DNA of 26,685 bases from Choristocarpus tenellus KU-1152 (Eukaryota > Phaeophyceae), in the NCBI GenBank assembly GCA_964200185.2, contig CAXNAD020000165.1, forward strand, positions 1-26,685, given 5' to 3'. The position numbers were made by a program, and so were the translations under genes. The notes beneath the pieces are model-generated. The model made no database searches and had not been told where the DNA came from. It was given only the letters and a program-made list of their open reading frames with translations. The stretch's first letter is position 1. Each line of letters opens with the position of its first letter. This document shows positions 11,719 to 23,554 of this stretch, piece by piece.

Positions 11719-13043
11719 CGTGAATCAAATTGACGACGAAATAACTAGTCTTCAAAGTTTACTGATCCTCTTACCTGACCGAAACAAATTGCCGTGATAA
11801 AAAAACCCGTTCCACTTATTCCAACTTTCTTAAATGTGTATAGAGTGATACAAAATACAGTGAGGGGTGTCCACAATGTAGGTATGCTTCAGCACAAACC
11901 TAGACTACACTGAGTATGTAGCCACCATACAGCAGCCTTGGCAAATATGCGTCAACTTTGAGGAGATCATAGATACTCCTGGCAAGAACTTTCTATGTGT
12001 ACAGCTCTTTTCATAGTCGATGGGTAGATTTTTTGTATCTTTGGAAGTGCATGATCCAGTGTGTGGGAATGAAGAAACTCAAAAAGTCACTGAAGTCTCA
12101 ATAAAGTTCAGTTCCTGAACTGTGGGACCGTGTCAGGTATTAATTGTCATAGTTACACTGACCTGCGCCGCTGAAATGCACCCCAATTCTCTGAAGTTTT
12201 AGATGATTAAGCCTGATTATGAATGCTCACTCCATTGTGTTCCGTTTCTACATGTATGCATCCACTCTGTTGTTTTTGTCCCTTTGTGTGTCACCACCCA
12301 GGTTCAAAAGCTAGTTTTTCCAAAGACTCCTAGCATCTGTTGATCATTTGCACAGATATGCATCTGAATGAATGGAGATTGACAAGGCTTAATACTTGTT
12401 TTGGAGTTCCAAGGGTACAAGCTGTAAATGTTTTTCAGCTGTCCAAAGTTCTGGCCATAGTATTGAATTGCCTTAGGATGCTGAGTGCAGTGCCAGTTTA
12501 TATTGTAGTATTTTGTGTATGTGTGGTTCTGTAGTGATGGGCACATACCTACACTCTTTAATGTTGTTGCAAAAAATATTTGATTTCCCTTCCTACAGGA
12601 AAAGGGAGTGTAGGATGTTGAGAAGGATGAAGGTGTGTGTGTGTACATGGTGTTATATACAGGAATCCAAAATGCGATATTCTTGATTTTTTTTTAAAGC
12701 TTACCATTACAACAGGCAATACAATACCACTCTGGAAGAAGCTTGTCCACATTGCCGAACAAAGCGCAACACAACTTGATTGCAGCGTACCTGCTCAGCA
12801 ATACTGTAAAAATACGTGTGGTTGGTGTGTGATAGTGGTTTAGACCTTGTGTTCTTGCTGATTGTCATTCTAATTCAGTGGATAATTGTGCTCTATAAAA
12901 AGTTGGACATGTGCAAAGAATACCTTGCTTTGCGACCATTACCCCACCACTGCAATTTTTTCCTTTCGTCAAAACCAATAGATAAAAGTCCATCAGGAGG
13001 AGAGAGTCCCTTATTTAACTTTACACTATTGGTTATTGAAGAC
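11719..13043. other. No gene model supported
   Basis: Both strands have several short ORFs. On the minus strand, 12720-12830 could be an exon in more than one frame (for example GNVDKLLPEW after the acceptor ttttacag), but no consistent chain from the GDH exon at 13044 was found. A conserved NAD-binding domain of GDH was looked for here and not seen. Confidence 0.35.
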
Positions 13044-13198
13044 CTCTTTTCTACAATCTTCACCCCTATCAGACCATCGAATACCACCCCTTGCTGCCTT
13101 ACTCCCGCGTAAAGGTATTCCTTCAAAATCATTTGAATATACAAAGATTTCAGCAGCATATGGCAGTGTAAGTGGTAAATCTGGAACATTGGAGACCT
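13044..13198 (-). CDS. Exon of large-type NAD-dependent glutamate dehydrogenase (180-kDa/Bac_GDH-like), context unresolved
   Basis: The minus-strand frame gives 51 codons after an acceptor tgattactttag at 13199-13210, phase 1 in and phase 0 out. It contains PYAAEIFVYS, EGIPLRGSKA and ARGGIRWSDRGEDCRKE. This matches the catalytic-core signature of the large NAD-GDH class (E-I-F-V-Y-S, EGxHLRxGxxARGGxRWSDRxEDxRxEV), an enzyme that oxidatively deaminates glutamate to 2-oxoglutarate. In that family the text should continue with a GL-x-KAQ-x-VKN...VGxKGGF block. Here the frame reaches TAG 15 nt after the last conserved residue, and the only donor at the right place is a poor gtcttc. I found neither that block nor the NAD-binding region downstream. 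The exon is either part of a gene whose other exons I failed to find, or a decayed copy. The family call is strong; the status as an active gene is doubtful. Confidence 0.65.
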
Positions 13199-13416
13199 CT
13201 AAAGTAATCAGCCCATATAGGGTTATTATAGTGAGACAGTGAAGCCATGTGTATCCTGTTTCGATATTGTAGTAAAATGTGTAAGAAACGAGAAATCCAG
13301 TCCTCTAAGAAATATTTGAGTGACTTGAGTTCATGACCTCCAATCCAAGTACATGAAAAATCACCTAATGATATATATATAGTCACAAACCACAACTCAT
13401 TAATTACTTGAATCAC

Positions 13417-13507
13417 CTCATACAACACTGCTCTGGTATGTGTATTCATGACAGTAACTGATCCAGTACAATGTATTGCAAAGTAAAAGTCCTCCAGCCA
13501 GACCCAA
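13417..13507 (-). CDS. Candidate exon, unknown protein
   Basis: Thirty codons between acceptor tatatatag and donor gtgatt, phase 2 in and phase 0 out: WVWLEDFYFAIHCTGSVTVM and THTRAVLYE. The residue usage is protein-like. It lies 219 nt upstream of the GDH exon on the same strand and may belong to the same transcript, but it does not align by eye with any GDH segment I know. The phase does not join directly to the GDH exon (phase 0 against 1), so another small exon would be needed. Confidence 0.35.
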
Positions 13508-14503
13508 CTATATATATACATCTGCCTAACAAAATATAATATTTAAAGAGGATAGTAGAATATCTCACATCATACTTTGGAATTAGGTTTATATACATGA
13601 AGCTGAAAGGTCTTCCCATCTTCCAATTACAAAAATGTATGTATTCATGCGCTCAAACAGGGATTGATTGATTACCTCATGAAAATCAGCAGGCTTGCCA
13701 TATATATATAATTGACCAAGGTAATGTAATCTTGCATTTCGTTGATTTTTATCAAATGTGTGCATGAACATAAACATACCACTGACAAGCAACCTGGGTC
13801 AACCCTTAAGTTTCACCATCCAGGATGGGTAAAGTGAGCCAATATCAAGTCAGATTTCCGAACAAATGTATGTAGCCCCAAGTCTGACTCCAAAGTCAAA
13901 TGCACACATAGATTGTGGTAGTTGCACTCTTGTTTCATCTCTTTAGTAAGAAGGGGAGTGATAAGAATCAGACAATCACAGGAAGGAAAGGAAACCCTTA
14001 GAAATAAAACTCTGAAGTTGCCATAGGCTAGTCTTAATATAATGGTTACGGTGTTACCAATGGTTTTGGTGTCTCTAGTGATTCAGAATGACGCAACTTT
14101 TCAGCTACCCCATTGCAGTGCAGAAGACCTAGGACAGCTACCACAGGCTTCCCTGGGTTATTCTTGCATGTGCATCGAATAGATTCTGCCAAGAACATGT
14201 CCCTCTCCCCAACAACCAACCTGAGAGTAAAGGCAAGTGATGAGGGCGAAGGGGCATTTGATGAGCCTCAAGCACATGGTGGGGCTGCTGTGTGGTATGG
14301 GACTGTCATGTGAGCTAGCTATAGTACAACTAGCAGACCATAGATGCACCCATGTTCGTGAATGACTGCAGTACAGTACCCTTTGTCCTTATTTTATTTT
14401 TCATGTAGTTCAAGAATAGAAAATATGCAAAAGAACATTGGAATATTGAATGTAAAAAAAAATGGTTCTACCCTGTCAGTGAAAAAGGTTAGCCAATGTT
14501 TAC
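13508..14503. other. Presumed intronic or intergenic, no supported gene
   Basis: AT-rich, with TA microsatellite runs (for example around 13699-13710). The plus-strand ORF ending at 14313 and the minus-strand ORF opposite it have no splice or family support. Confidence 0.3.
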
Positions 14504-14609
14504 CATTAAGATACTTTTGTCTGTACGGGTTACTACTATAATTTTTTATGGTATACTGCAAATTCTCAACAAAGCGTTCAAATGGTGATGTTTTTAACCA
14601 CTCTAGCTC
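14504..14609 (-). CDS. Candidate exon, unknown protein
   Basis: A clean minus-strand exon between acceptor tgtgctgcag and donor gtaaac (phase 0 in, phase 1 out), 35 codons: ELEWLKTSPFERFVENLQYT, then KNYSSNPYRQKYLN. It reads as an amphipathic helical segment. It could be an upstream exon of the transcript that holds the GDH-like exon, but no connecting exon was found and I do not recognise the sequence. Confidence 0.45.
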
Positions 14610-17325
14610 CTGCAGCACAAAAAAGAACAATGCAGGCAGATTACTACTACCTCACCTCTGGCTGTGCATTTTAAAATTCCTCCCATAATACAGAAAACCA
14701 AAATCAAAACAGTATCAAATATAGGAGATGTTGAAACACTACCCAATGACCAACACGGTGTCACCAACATTGTGAGAGGTACTACTAAACAGAGTACCAA
14801 ATACCAAATACCAAATTGTCAAAATTAGAAACGGTATGCCCAACTTCTAAAAAACCCGATGATGGTGTATGAGGTATTGAACATATACCGTCAGAGGTTT
14901 GTATGCATATCGATGATATTCCTTTCAACAACATACTGATCCACTGATTGCACCAATATCTGGTTGTAGGGAGTTTCCGATTTGACCTCTAAATAGTTCA
15001 GCATTTTTTGGGGGCTATAATTGGTATTAAACAAAAAAATAAAATGGAACTCCTCCTCCAGGAATAGAACCGATTCTACTGGATTCTTGTGAGGAGCAGT
15101 GATTATGGGTTTCAAAGTAAAAATTACGCTCTTCACTTTCTAGTTAGTAGGCATGTTGATAATGTTGATGATACTATGTGCATGCCTAGACTTTGGTTGT
15201 GCTCATTTCTGGCGAAGACCTACATATACTCTATTTAAGCATGCCAGGGAATCCCTTACAGGCCTCCACCAGAGTTTCCCCTGGCTTCGCCCTAACCCTA
15301 ACCCTATGGTAGCCGGTGCTTCCTCTTCACAGCCAACATGCTAACCCTACAAGAATTTTTTGGGATAATGAAATGGTGCACCACACTTTGACGACAATTA
15401 GGGTACTGTCAGAACACAACCGCACTGACTGGTGAGGGATGAGTATTCCGTAGCCAGAGTTTGTATTCTGCTGCACTGTCTCTCCATTTAATGGGGTTGG
15501 AAAATACTATACTTGTGTTTACAAGTAATACTATTAGTAACAACAGTACAATATTGTCAGGAATGATACTGGGTGAACACAAAACCAAGCAAAAGAACGC
15601 CATTGCCATCAAAGCTACATCAAAACCCCAAATTCTACATCAGTTTGATGAGCTGTCGTCTTGGTCCATATTGAACAAGACTAGGACTTGACAAGAAAAA
15701 ACTTTCATGCTTGGCAGAGACCCTGGCATGGAAGCTGATCATCTTGAGCTGGAGTTGACTTCTTTGATATGTTTTCAGGAAGGTATCTCAAGAAGGGGAA
15801 GGTGTATAACACTTCGTAGAAGGGTACCTACCCACCACTTAGTATACATATTCCGTTGACATAACAATGGTGAGTATGGAAGGAAGGGGCTGCATATTCT
15901 GTGTTTCCCTCTTATTCCAGGCCTACTGCCATTTAGTTGCCTTCTGGATGGAAGAGCCCTTTGATCTGTGACTCTGGCTGCAAAAACATGACACACAAGA
16001 AGAACACCTCATTCTTGTACAGTAACAGTCCACCCTGTCATTCTGACCATGTCCTGATTGAGTGTAAGTAGTACTAACTACCTTGGTGTACTTTGGATCC
16101 ATTAGTAATGGAAAAAAGTGGAAGCTCTTTGAGCCTTCAAGCCCTTTCGTGACCCTGCACCTTGCCCACCTTAGCAGTCCTCATTTTCCCTCACCAGTAA
16201 GGAACAGCTTAAGATAGGTTGAGAACACAACCTGTACCTAATATTCTCCACATTGTCATGCAGTGTTGACTTGGGAATGGATACCTAGTTCCAACACGAA
16301 GGCACACTGATCAACCCGTGGGGTTTCTCTATCGCGATCAATTCATGACTCTCCCATAGCTCTTCCATGTTGATACCCTTGTGGACTGAATTCCCCCTTC
16401 CACAGCCGCCCTTTGTTGGGATCCACAACACCAGCATCCTTTTGTACCTTACTGGACTCCCATATTCTTCGTCACTGCCTTCCCGTTGGTGTCAAACTCC
16501 ACACTTCATGTTGTCTGTGGATCAAGGATCAATTAAAGGATATAACCCAACCCCTCCTTGCAGCCTTGAGGGAGCGCAGTGATCACTGGTCTCCTTATTC
16601 ACCAACAGTCAGAACCAACCCCATTCTCCTAGAAAACATCAGGCGTCTTCCTACTCACAGGCAAGACAAGTCACGCCATGGAAGGCCTCCGACAAGAAAC
16701 TTCAAAATTGTTACGGAGCTGTGAACCGTGTGAAGACTTGCGACCTCCAAGAATAAAATTGGTCCACCCCTTGAAGGTTTAATCATGACACTAGCGTATA
16801 GCATGCAGGTGACAAGCAAGCACTGTAGCAGCGAGAGCAGTAGGCCTCCCAAGTGGTGAGGGGCTTCACCGGAGAAAAACATTTATTTCTGAGGCTAACA
16901 TTGAACACGTACACACGCATGTCATTGTGCATGATGCAAGGAGCGACTTCGGTAGATTTGTATGCCCATGGATGGCGCTGGTAAAAGCCCCCAAATAATC
17001 GGTCTTCAAATATTGGGTTGTCAAGTCAATCGGGATTCATTCAACTAAGCTGACTGTAATTGGGACCAGTTCACATCTCTACAAATATATTTCTTGTTTT
17101 GACCCTCCTTGCACCCCTCTGCTCTCACCAACAAAACGGCACAAATGATTTGAATGTGATGTTTGAACCGACCAATGAGAGTGCACTCTTCACCACGGCA
17201 CAATCAGTCAGATCAAATTTTGTAGCAGGGAATCGAGTTACATAAAAAAAAATACCCAAGTGTGCCAAAAAATAAATAAATCCTGATCGAAGGCAGTAGT
17301 AAGACAGTACCTACCTCACTTTAAG
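14610..17325. other. No gene model supported; contains short telomere-like repeat
   Basis: The stretch has several ORFs of 60-100 codons on both strands, but none shows a recognisable motif or a consistent exon chain. The minus-strand frame at 14891-15136 (EVKSETPYNQILVQSVDQYV) is the most protein-like and may be an exon of the GDH-side transcript. A short (CCCTAA)n tract lies at 15290-15305. Confidence 0.3.
15290..15305. repeat. Interstitial telomere-like CCCTAA tract
   Basis: The sequence reads CCCTAACCCTAACCCT, about 2.7 copies of CCCTAA, with a further AACCCTA at 15342-15348. The TTAGGG type is a common telomere unit in stramenopiles, haptophytes and many other eukaryotes. A shorter AACCCTAACCCTA occurs at 752-764, inside an AATF intron. 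It is too short to be a telomere. Confidence 0.6.
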
Positions 17326-20300
17326 TCACAACAACTGGGTGACACCATGCCTGCAAAAACAGGATACACTCAAAAAGCACCTCCCTCACTTGACACCATC
17401 ATTATGCTGGGCAATCTTACACACAGCATAGGTGTGTGTGAGCAGCTCAACCTAACCTGACACTGAAAAACCCCTCACCCCCTCCTCCCTTACCCCCCTT
17501 TCCCCTCCTTAGCCATCAAATAGGAACATCTCAGTTGCAATCGACAACACACCTCCAAACAAAAACTTGTTAACTCACCTAAAGAAGCGGAGCATGTACC
17601 ACCCTGCCACAACTAAGAAGCCCCCCACCCCCAAATCGTACAAGTTTGAGAGCAAATTTGAGAGCAAATTTGAGAGCGACTCTGACATCCCAATCACATG
17701 CTCAGAGCCTCCAGCAGAGGTGACCGCAGCAGATGCTGCACCCTGAACGCCTTCCAAGCAACCGTACAAAATAAATACCATGGGAACCAAAATTTTACCC
17801 AGGTCTCCCAACCACTGCGGTCAAAACACAGAGGAAGATTAATGAAGGGTCAGGGGGTTGGGGGTGGGGAATAGACCTATTGTTGGAGGAGGTGTATACA
17901 GAGAGGGCACACGAAGAAATAATACTTGCATACAAATATGTCTACAAATTAACACTCCTCTTGAGCAGCAACAATTCGAGGCTACAGTATTCAAATACTT
18001 GATGAATTGACAAGAAGGTTGTCAAACAATTGGAAGGGGGTAGGGTACCTCTGGAGGAAACTTATTTCTCCTTCCTAATTTCCTTGTTACGCACTTTCTC
18101 TACACAGCTGTACGTTTGGGCCACAAACCTTTCACAACCCGTACAGCCAATCGTAAGGAGTATTTGACTCTTTTGTTTCAAGCGTATAGTAACATCTCAC
18201 AGTATGGTGGTCCAACGCCGACAACATGGGGGATACATAGTATCATTGAAAAAGATATACACATGGAAACACACACACACACCTCCAGGTGACAATGGTG
18301 ATATCTCCATCACTGCCACTTAGGCAAAACGCAGTACTGACAAGCATCCCACCTCCCTCACACCTGACATGTCCAATTTACAACCTACACTGTACCTCAG
18401 GGTTCTCCAAGAGTGCTTGGAGGACATTTAATGACTCAGGCCACTGCCGCCCGGGGGGGCCACACAAAGCCAACCTCAGCATCCGTAAATCATCTTCAAT
18501 ACCCGCCATAGGTGGTGGGGGTGTCTGTGGTGGAGGGATCAACCCACCACAGGGGGGGAAGGCCAAGATCGAAGGAAGGGATAAAAAGGTTGAGGGGATG
18601 AGGTGGGGTTGCTCATCGAATGAAGCCCCTTGCAAAATAGTAGGTATTTGGTGTATGTAGTAGTGTATTTTTTTGTGCTCTGTTGGTGACAATTATTATT
18701 TTTTCTTGTACCGTGTGAGAAAACCATGTAACTATTTTACTAATGTTACAACTATACTCTCACATGTAACATGAACAATAATGCATCTTAAATGCCTGAA
18801 ATTAAGGACACTAATAATCTTACCAGTTCCTACTGGAGTAGCCCCACAGCAGGCTATAGTATGAGTACTATTAATACTTGTAGTACATACAGCTATCAGT
18901 ATGTATCACCATGTGTGTTACCACACCAAGTCTACTCTACTGGAGGCATAATGGTGGGTAGCATATATATATATATATAAATGTATGTATGTATGTACAT
19001 ATATAGTACATCTCTGATACAGGTCATGAACAATAAACAAAACAAATGAGGACACTTTACTGGTGAGCACTAATGAATCAGAGCGACTGAGAGGAGAATG
19101 CCACTGAGATTCCATGTCACTTCCGTAAATCTGTTGGTACATGTCTTCACTCCACATTTGTGTCACAGAGTTTGTCTGTTTTGTAAGTGCATTCAGTTTG
19201 CTATTATATTCGACGCCCCTTTTTCAAATGCCTTTATCTTCTTTTAACACATCCGAAAACCCCCCAAAAACTCTCAACACATACAAACGCACATCTCTCA
19301 ATTGCTTTCAACACAAAACTTACCTCTCCATAAAACTCGTAGGATGCAACTTAAACGCCTCCCCCACCCTCACCCCCACATCATGACACATACTCATATA
19401 TAGTACTACTACTACTACCATTGATATTTTTCACCCCATCAAACAAAAGGATGTTTCACTCTGGCCAACACCTCAGCTTACCTTTACACCAAGTACTTCA
19501 ACCTCCCCCCCTGGCTGCTCCTCACCCCCCCCAGTGCTCAGCATTCCCGAACCTATCCCCAATCCTAACAAAGCTGCCCAGTTTCCCTTGAGCATAAGTT
19601 CCTTTCCCAAAGTCATCTCAGCCCCCAGACGATTCAATGTCTCCTGTACGTCCTGGTCCCCTTTTTTTTATTTTTTTATTTGAGTGGGGACAAACAGGGA
19701 AAAAAAACAGTGCGCAAGAGATTTTTCTTTTTTAAATGTCCACTTTTTTTCTTTTTTTTTTAACATGCTAAAAATAACAATACGTTACTGCATTGAAAGT
19801 TTACTACAAATTCTATCTCTCCCTATCTGTTTTTGCCCATCCTCTTGATTTCCGATCAAGTTCAAGCACCGCAGGACCAAAGTACCCACCTGATATCACT
19901 GATTAGAACATCGAACAATGCATTATTGATAGTGCCGTTCTGTCACAAAATTCTCGCAAGAGATACCCCAATGCTGACAGCACAAGGGAAGAACCAGAGG
20001 GAAGGAGTCCCCCACAAAACACTCCTGAAACAAGCCGTGTATACTACAACACTTACTAATAGTACCACAGTTCAAAATTTTTACTAGAGCAGGGACTACG
20101 ACAGACACTCGAGGATGGTACACAGAGCAAGAGGGGCAGATTGGTCCAAACAAGCAACACTGTATTAAGCACCTGCTGTTCATGAGCCATGGAGTTAAGT
20201 CCTTAGAAAAAACTTTCCACACGAACACAAAATAACCCCTCCAATGGGTGAGTGACATTTTATCAATCCCTGAGAAAAAATTCCCCCTTCCATTCCCCCT

Positions 20301-23167
20301 TCCATTCACCCGAACCATATCACAAAGTTGAACGTCACGAAAGCGTTTTGAAATTAGCCTCTTCTTTTTAGTCACATTCAAAGGGCTATGATTAATCAAA
20401 GTCTACATGTATTTATCTATCCATGCCAACCTTGACATTGGTTGTCTTCCAGGTCTCACCTAGCACTACACTAGTCTCAGAGTTCACTGGGCAGGCATCG
20501 ACCCAGGCCATAGCAGTCTTGAACTCCACGCCCTGCTCAAATTTCAGTAGGTTCTGCACGAGATACGGGTAGCTAAGGAGTCCCTCCAGAGTCGCCTGGT
20601 CGGTTACGTTTACAGTTACAGGTTACGGGTTAAGGAGTGATGCAAACAGAGGGAACAGCACTAGCAATAACACCAAAAATACAATAATAGTAAGTATATT
20701 GTACTGACTCAATGTGACCCTTTACAGCTCCTAGACGTTGTACACGCCTCCCTGCATCACGTCCCTACTTCTCTGATGTTATAATCCAATCCAATAAAAT
20801 ACTGTCTCCTTCATAGCACTGCGGCAGTTCCTAATTGTGTGAAAACATTGTGGGAATATACTATACGAACTACAACCAGTTGATTTTCTGAATGGGTCCA
20901 TACGTAAGGGTCGGAAACACTGAGTGCGATCGATAGATGATAGGGCAAGGGATTGGAAACTAGTAGGCAGTATGGTATGAACGTTGTGCCATCTTGTCTT
21001 GCCTCGGGAATACAGGAAGCGTTGGTGTGCGCATGGTACCAAGGAATGTAATGCCACCTACATCACTTCACAAGTGTAACCTTCAATGCAGAAATCCGTG
21101 CAATACTGACCGTTAAGCACAGTGGCTAACTTCTTCCCTGAAAGCTTGAAACTAAATAAAGGTGTGAATGTACTCAACAACAAAGGCATTGTCAGAAAGG
21201 TGTTAGCAGTGCTGTTCCATCCTATAAATAACCTCGCTAAAAGTAACACACCACAAGAAGGTCAAGAAAGATCAAGAAGAATTCAGGAGAGTGAACCACA
21301 CAGCAATTGCACCCAACCTCATATTGTACATGCCACAAGCATGCACAAAACTGGCTCTAACTCGTGAAACACACGTACCTGCACAAGCATCCATGCAACA
21401 AGCACTCTCTACAACTGCTGCAATCCAAGTGACATGACCACACACCTCAGAAACACAAAATGGGAATGACGTGGCACATACATAAGAACGGAATAGCACA
21501 AGAGACCTCTACTGATCACCAACTGCAGATGCAAACTCGAGAGAAATAGATGCTAATAGGGGGAACAGATTTTCTCTTTGATTTGGTACATGTACATTGA
21601 AAAATATAACAGTTACTGATATTGCACACATCAGGAGCACGTGAGGATAAAACAATGGAAAATTTTGTACCTGCAGCAGCCCGTTTTGCTTTGATGTTGC
21701 CTGCACCCCATTCCACCAATGACCAAAGGCATGCCTTAATCGCGCATTTCCTTTCAGAGGAACGGAACCCTTGCATTGAGGCGGTCAGAGGATAGTTGTA
21801 AAGAATGTGTGAAGGGAGAGCTTGGCAAGACACTTCGATGCCTGTGTCACCCATCATAGCAACGATGAAAAAAATCCCCAACCATTTTGGCATCATGGCT
21901 TTCGTGACACTAATCTCTTATCAAGGAAGGCATTACTCATGACAGACTAATGCAGCACTTGTGCTAATACTACTATACAGTATTAGGTTTGGCTATTGCA
22001 TGTAAAGGTGTTTTCCAAAGTTTTGAGAGGTACTCGTCATACAACCGCCACAAGATAGCCATGCACGCAAGGATCCACCTATTTGTCAGAGGAAATGGTA
22101 GCATTCTTTACTGATTCTAATCTCGTGAGGGGGTTGCCCAGCATAGCTGTTGACCTACGGATCGTGACAGGGCCACTAACATGGACGAAAGACTCCTTCA
22201 GAATGTATGAGAACTGAGCCACTCGAATTGAACCATTCACTATAAGTGTGAAGATGAAGCCAACTTTGTGGAAGTTAGTAAATGAAATTGCCTCCTATCG
22301 CTGGAAATTCTGATTCCGAACTCGTTCTATGCCCAGAACAGATGGAACAAGGGGGAATTATGGGCAGTTGCACCTCTGCCTTCTTCTTTAGATCCCTCTG
22401 GAGCGATTTGTAGCGGCCCTGGCAAAGCTCTAGGACAACAGAGGCGGGGCGTGTAGCATCTAAGACGGACAGGACATCTCTACCGGAGCAGGGAGCACCA
22501 TGCAGACAGCCAACCTATAGTCGATAACCTCAGAACCAGGAACAAGGGGGGGGTAGATTAGTATGAAAGAAAAAATAGAAGGTCTTGTTATTTCAATCAG
22601 TGGCTTCTTCCTGAGACCTGTCGCAATTGCAAGACCGGGTAACATTTTCAGTGAGAAATGTTGAGGCACGCATCCTGCAGTCAGACCGCCGAGGATAGTA
22701 ACGTTCAATGAGGGCAAAGGGGAGCACGAAAAGCTCACCAAATAAATGTCGCATCCTGTCACTTTATCCTTGACCAGTAGGGAAGATGTGGGTATCTGCG
22801 GCAGTTGGATGTCACGGAGTATGTCAAACAGCTTTTGTTCATGACACGCGACGACACTTCCATCGTCAAATTTTCGGCCAAGAAAAGACTAGTCGCTTGG
22901 TCAGTTCAAGTTCCTCCCTCGTGATGCACTTATTTCTGGAAGAAGAAAGAAAATGTGTCGGATTAGGGCATCATACCTACCAATCACATCATTTTCTACC
23001 TCTATTGGCGCCACCATCCTTAGTCGCCGGGAAGAACGATATCCTCTTCGATTATTTGACTTAGAAACTGAACCCGCGGGCGAAGGAGCGAAGGATAGAG
23101 TAGGAACCATAGATGCAAGCAGGCCTGTGAAGAGAAGACAGAGGAGTGGGAAGGGGTTGGTCGGCAT
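17326..23167 (-). CDS. TraB-family protein with bipartite plastid targeting signal and C-terminal membrane segments
   Basis: Fifteen-exon minus-strand model, about 615 residues: 22977-23167, 22739-22935, 22374-22514, 22155-22195, 21979-22078, 21671-21914, 21379-21417, 21111-21137, 21014-21057, 20460-20595, 19482-19660, 19056-19175, 18396-18524, 17579-17814, 17326-17350. Phases chain throughout except for an apparent 1-nt excess in exon 2. Residues 1-25 form a signal peptide (MPTNPFPLLCLLFTGLLAS) followed by FAPSPAG and a basic Ser/Arg stretch, the pattern of complex-plastid import. Exons 3, 10 and 11 carry the TraB landmarks: VGCLHG-x-x-x-SGRDV, PASVVLELCQGRYKSL, GVEFKTAM, and SVVLGDQDVQETLNRLG across a splice junction. 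Exon 14 has two hydrophobic segments (ILVPMVFILYG and GGFLVVAGWYML) near the C-terminus. The first-exon targeting region, exons 1-3, 10-11 and 14-15 are well supported; exons 4-9 (including a 27-nt microexon) and the exact ends of 12-13 are tentative. Exon 13 could instead begin at 18628 if exon 12 ends at 19061. The biochemical role of TraB domains is not settled. Confidence 0.75.
17645..17679. repeat. 12-bp in-frame tandem repeat inside TraB-like exon 14
   Basis: Three near-exact copies of TTTGAGAGCAAA (17645-17656, 17657-17668, and a partial third to 17679) encode SNLLSNLLSNL on the minus strand. The repeat stays in frame, which supports the exon being translated. Confidence 0.8.
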
Positions 23168-23554
23168 GTTTTGGTCATCTCGAAAGATCTCGGTCAGCAA
23201 GAGTCAACGTCGTCTGCCACGTACCGACACCAGTTGTCACCCATACTGCACCCCTGCGCACCATCTTTAAATGCTAGATACTTCTCCCTCAACACTGTTC
23301 CAGCTTAGTTGGAACAAAACCGTGTCGAAAGCAGCGAGGTGAATAAAGACACACGCACCTCTTACACACTTTCAACTTAAACATAATGTGAAGGAAGTTC
23401 ACACCTTAAATCTGTATGCGCGCGAAATGCCTTGCGCGCGTTGGTCTTTTTATACTCACTTTCATCAACTGGAACTTTACTGGAACAGACCTACCTCCTC
23501 AATACCAAAAAAACTCAATTACAAGGGTCTTGTTGTCGAAGAGGGTTGGATGCC
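23168..23554. promoter_or_regulatory. Divergent promoter between TraB-like gene and the 23555 gene
   Basis: The two start codons are 387 nt apart and point outward. Within it, GCGCGCGA lies at 23418-23425, overlapping GCGCGAAA (23420-23427), which is the reverse complement of the E2F/DP consensus TTTCGCGC. A second GCGCGCG is at 23434-23440. An AT-rich TTTTTATA follows at about 23445, about 100 nt before the plus-strand ATG. Binding by E2F is inferred from sequence only. Confidence 0.5.

Noticed and set aside
12893-13189. 98-codon minus-strand ORF (EYLYAGVRQQGVVFDG...) as a gene
   Set aside because: It overlaps the GDH exon in another frame; the GDH frame has a diagnostic signature, so this is mainly a shadow. 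Its tail beyond 13044 could still be coding but has no support.
16367-16724. Overlapping plus-strand ORFs as a protein gene or retroelement
   Set aside because: No motif, no ATG-led frame of good composition and no splice chain.
18145-18235. Minus-strand text IPHVVGVGPPYCEM resembling the last TraB glycine motif
   Set aside because: It lies in the right place between exons 13 and 14, but no acceptor and donor pair keeps the frame into exon 14 except through a GT microsatellite; left out of the model.
19923-20399. 158-codon minus-strand ORF
   Set aside because: It lies in the intron between TraB-like exons 20460-20595 and 19482-19660, which join in phase to give the TraB motif; composition is not convincing. 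A small candidate exon there (NGTINNALFDVLISD) breaks the phase.
21516-21896. Separate gene starting MMPKWLGIFFIVAMM
   Set aside because: The signal-like start is attractive, but phases link this exon with TraB-like exons on both sides, so it is modelled as internal exon 6. A separate start cannot be excluded.
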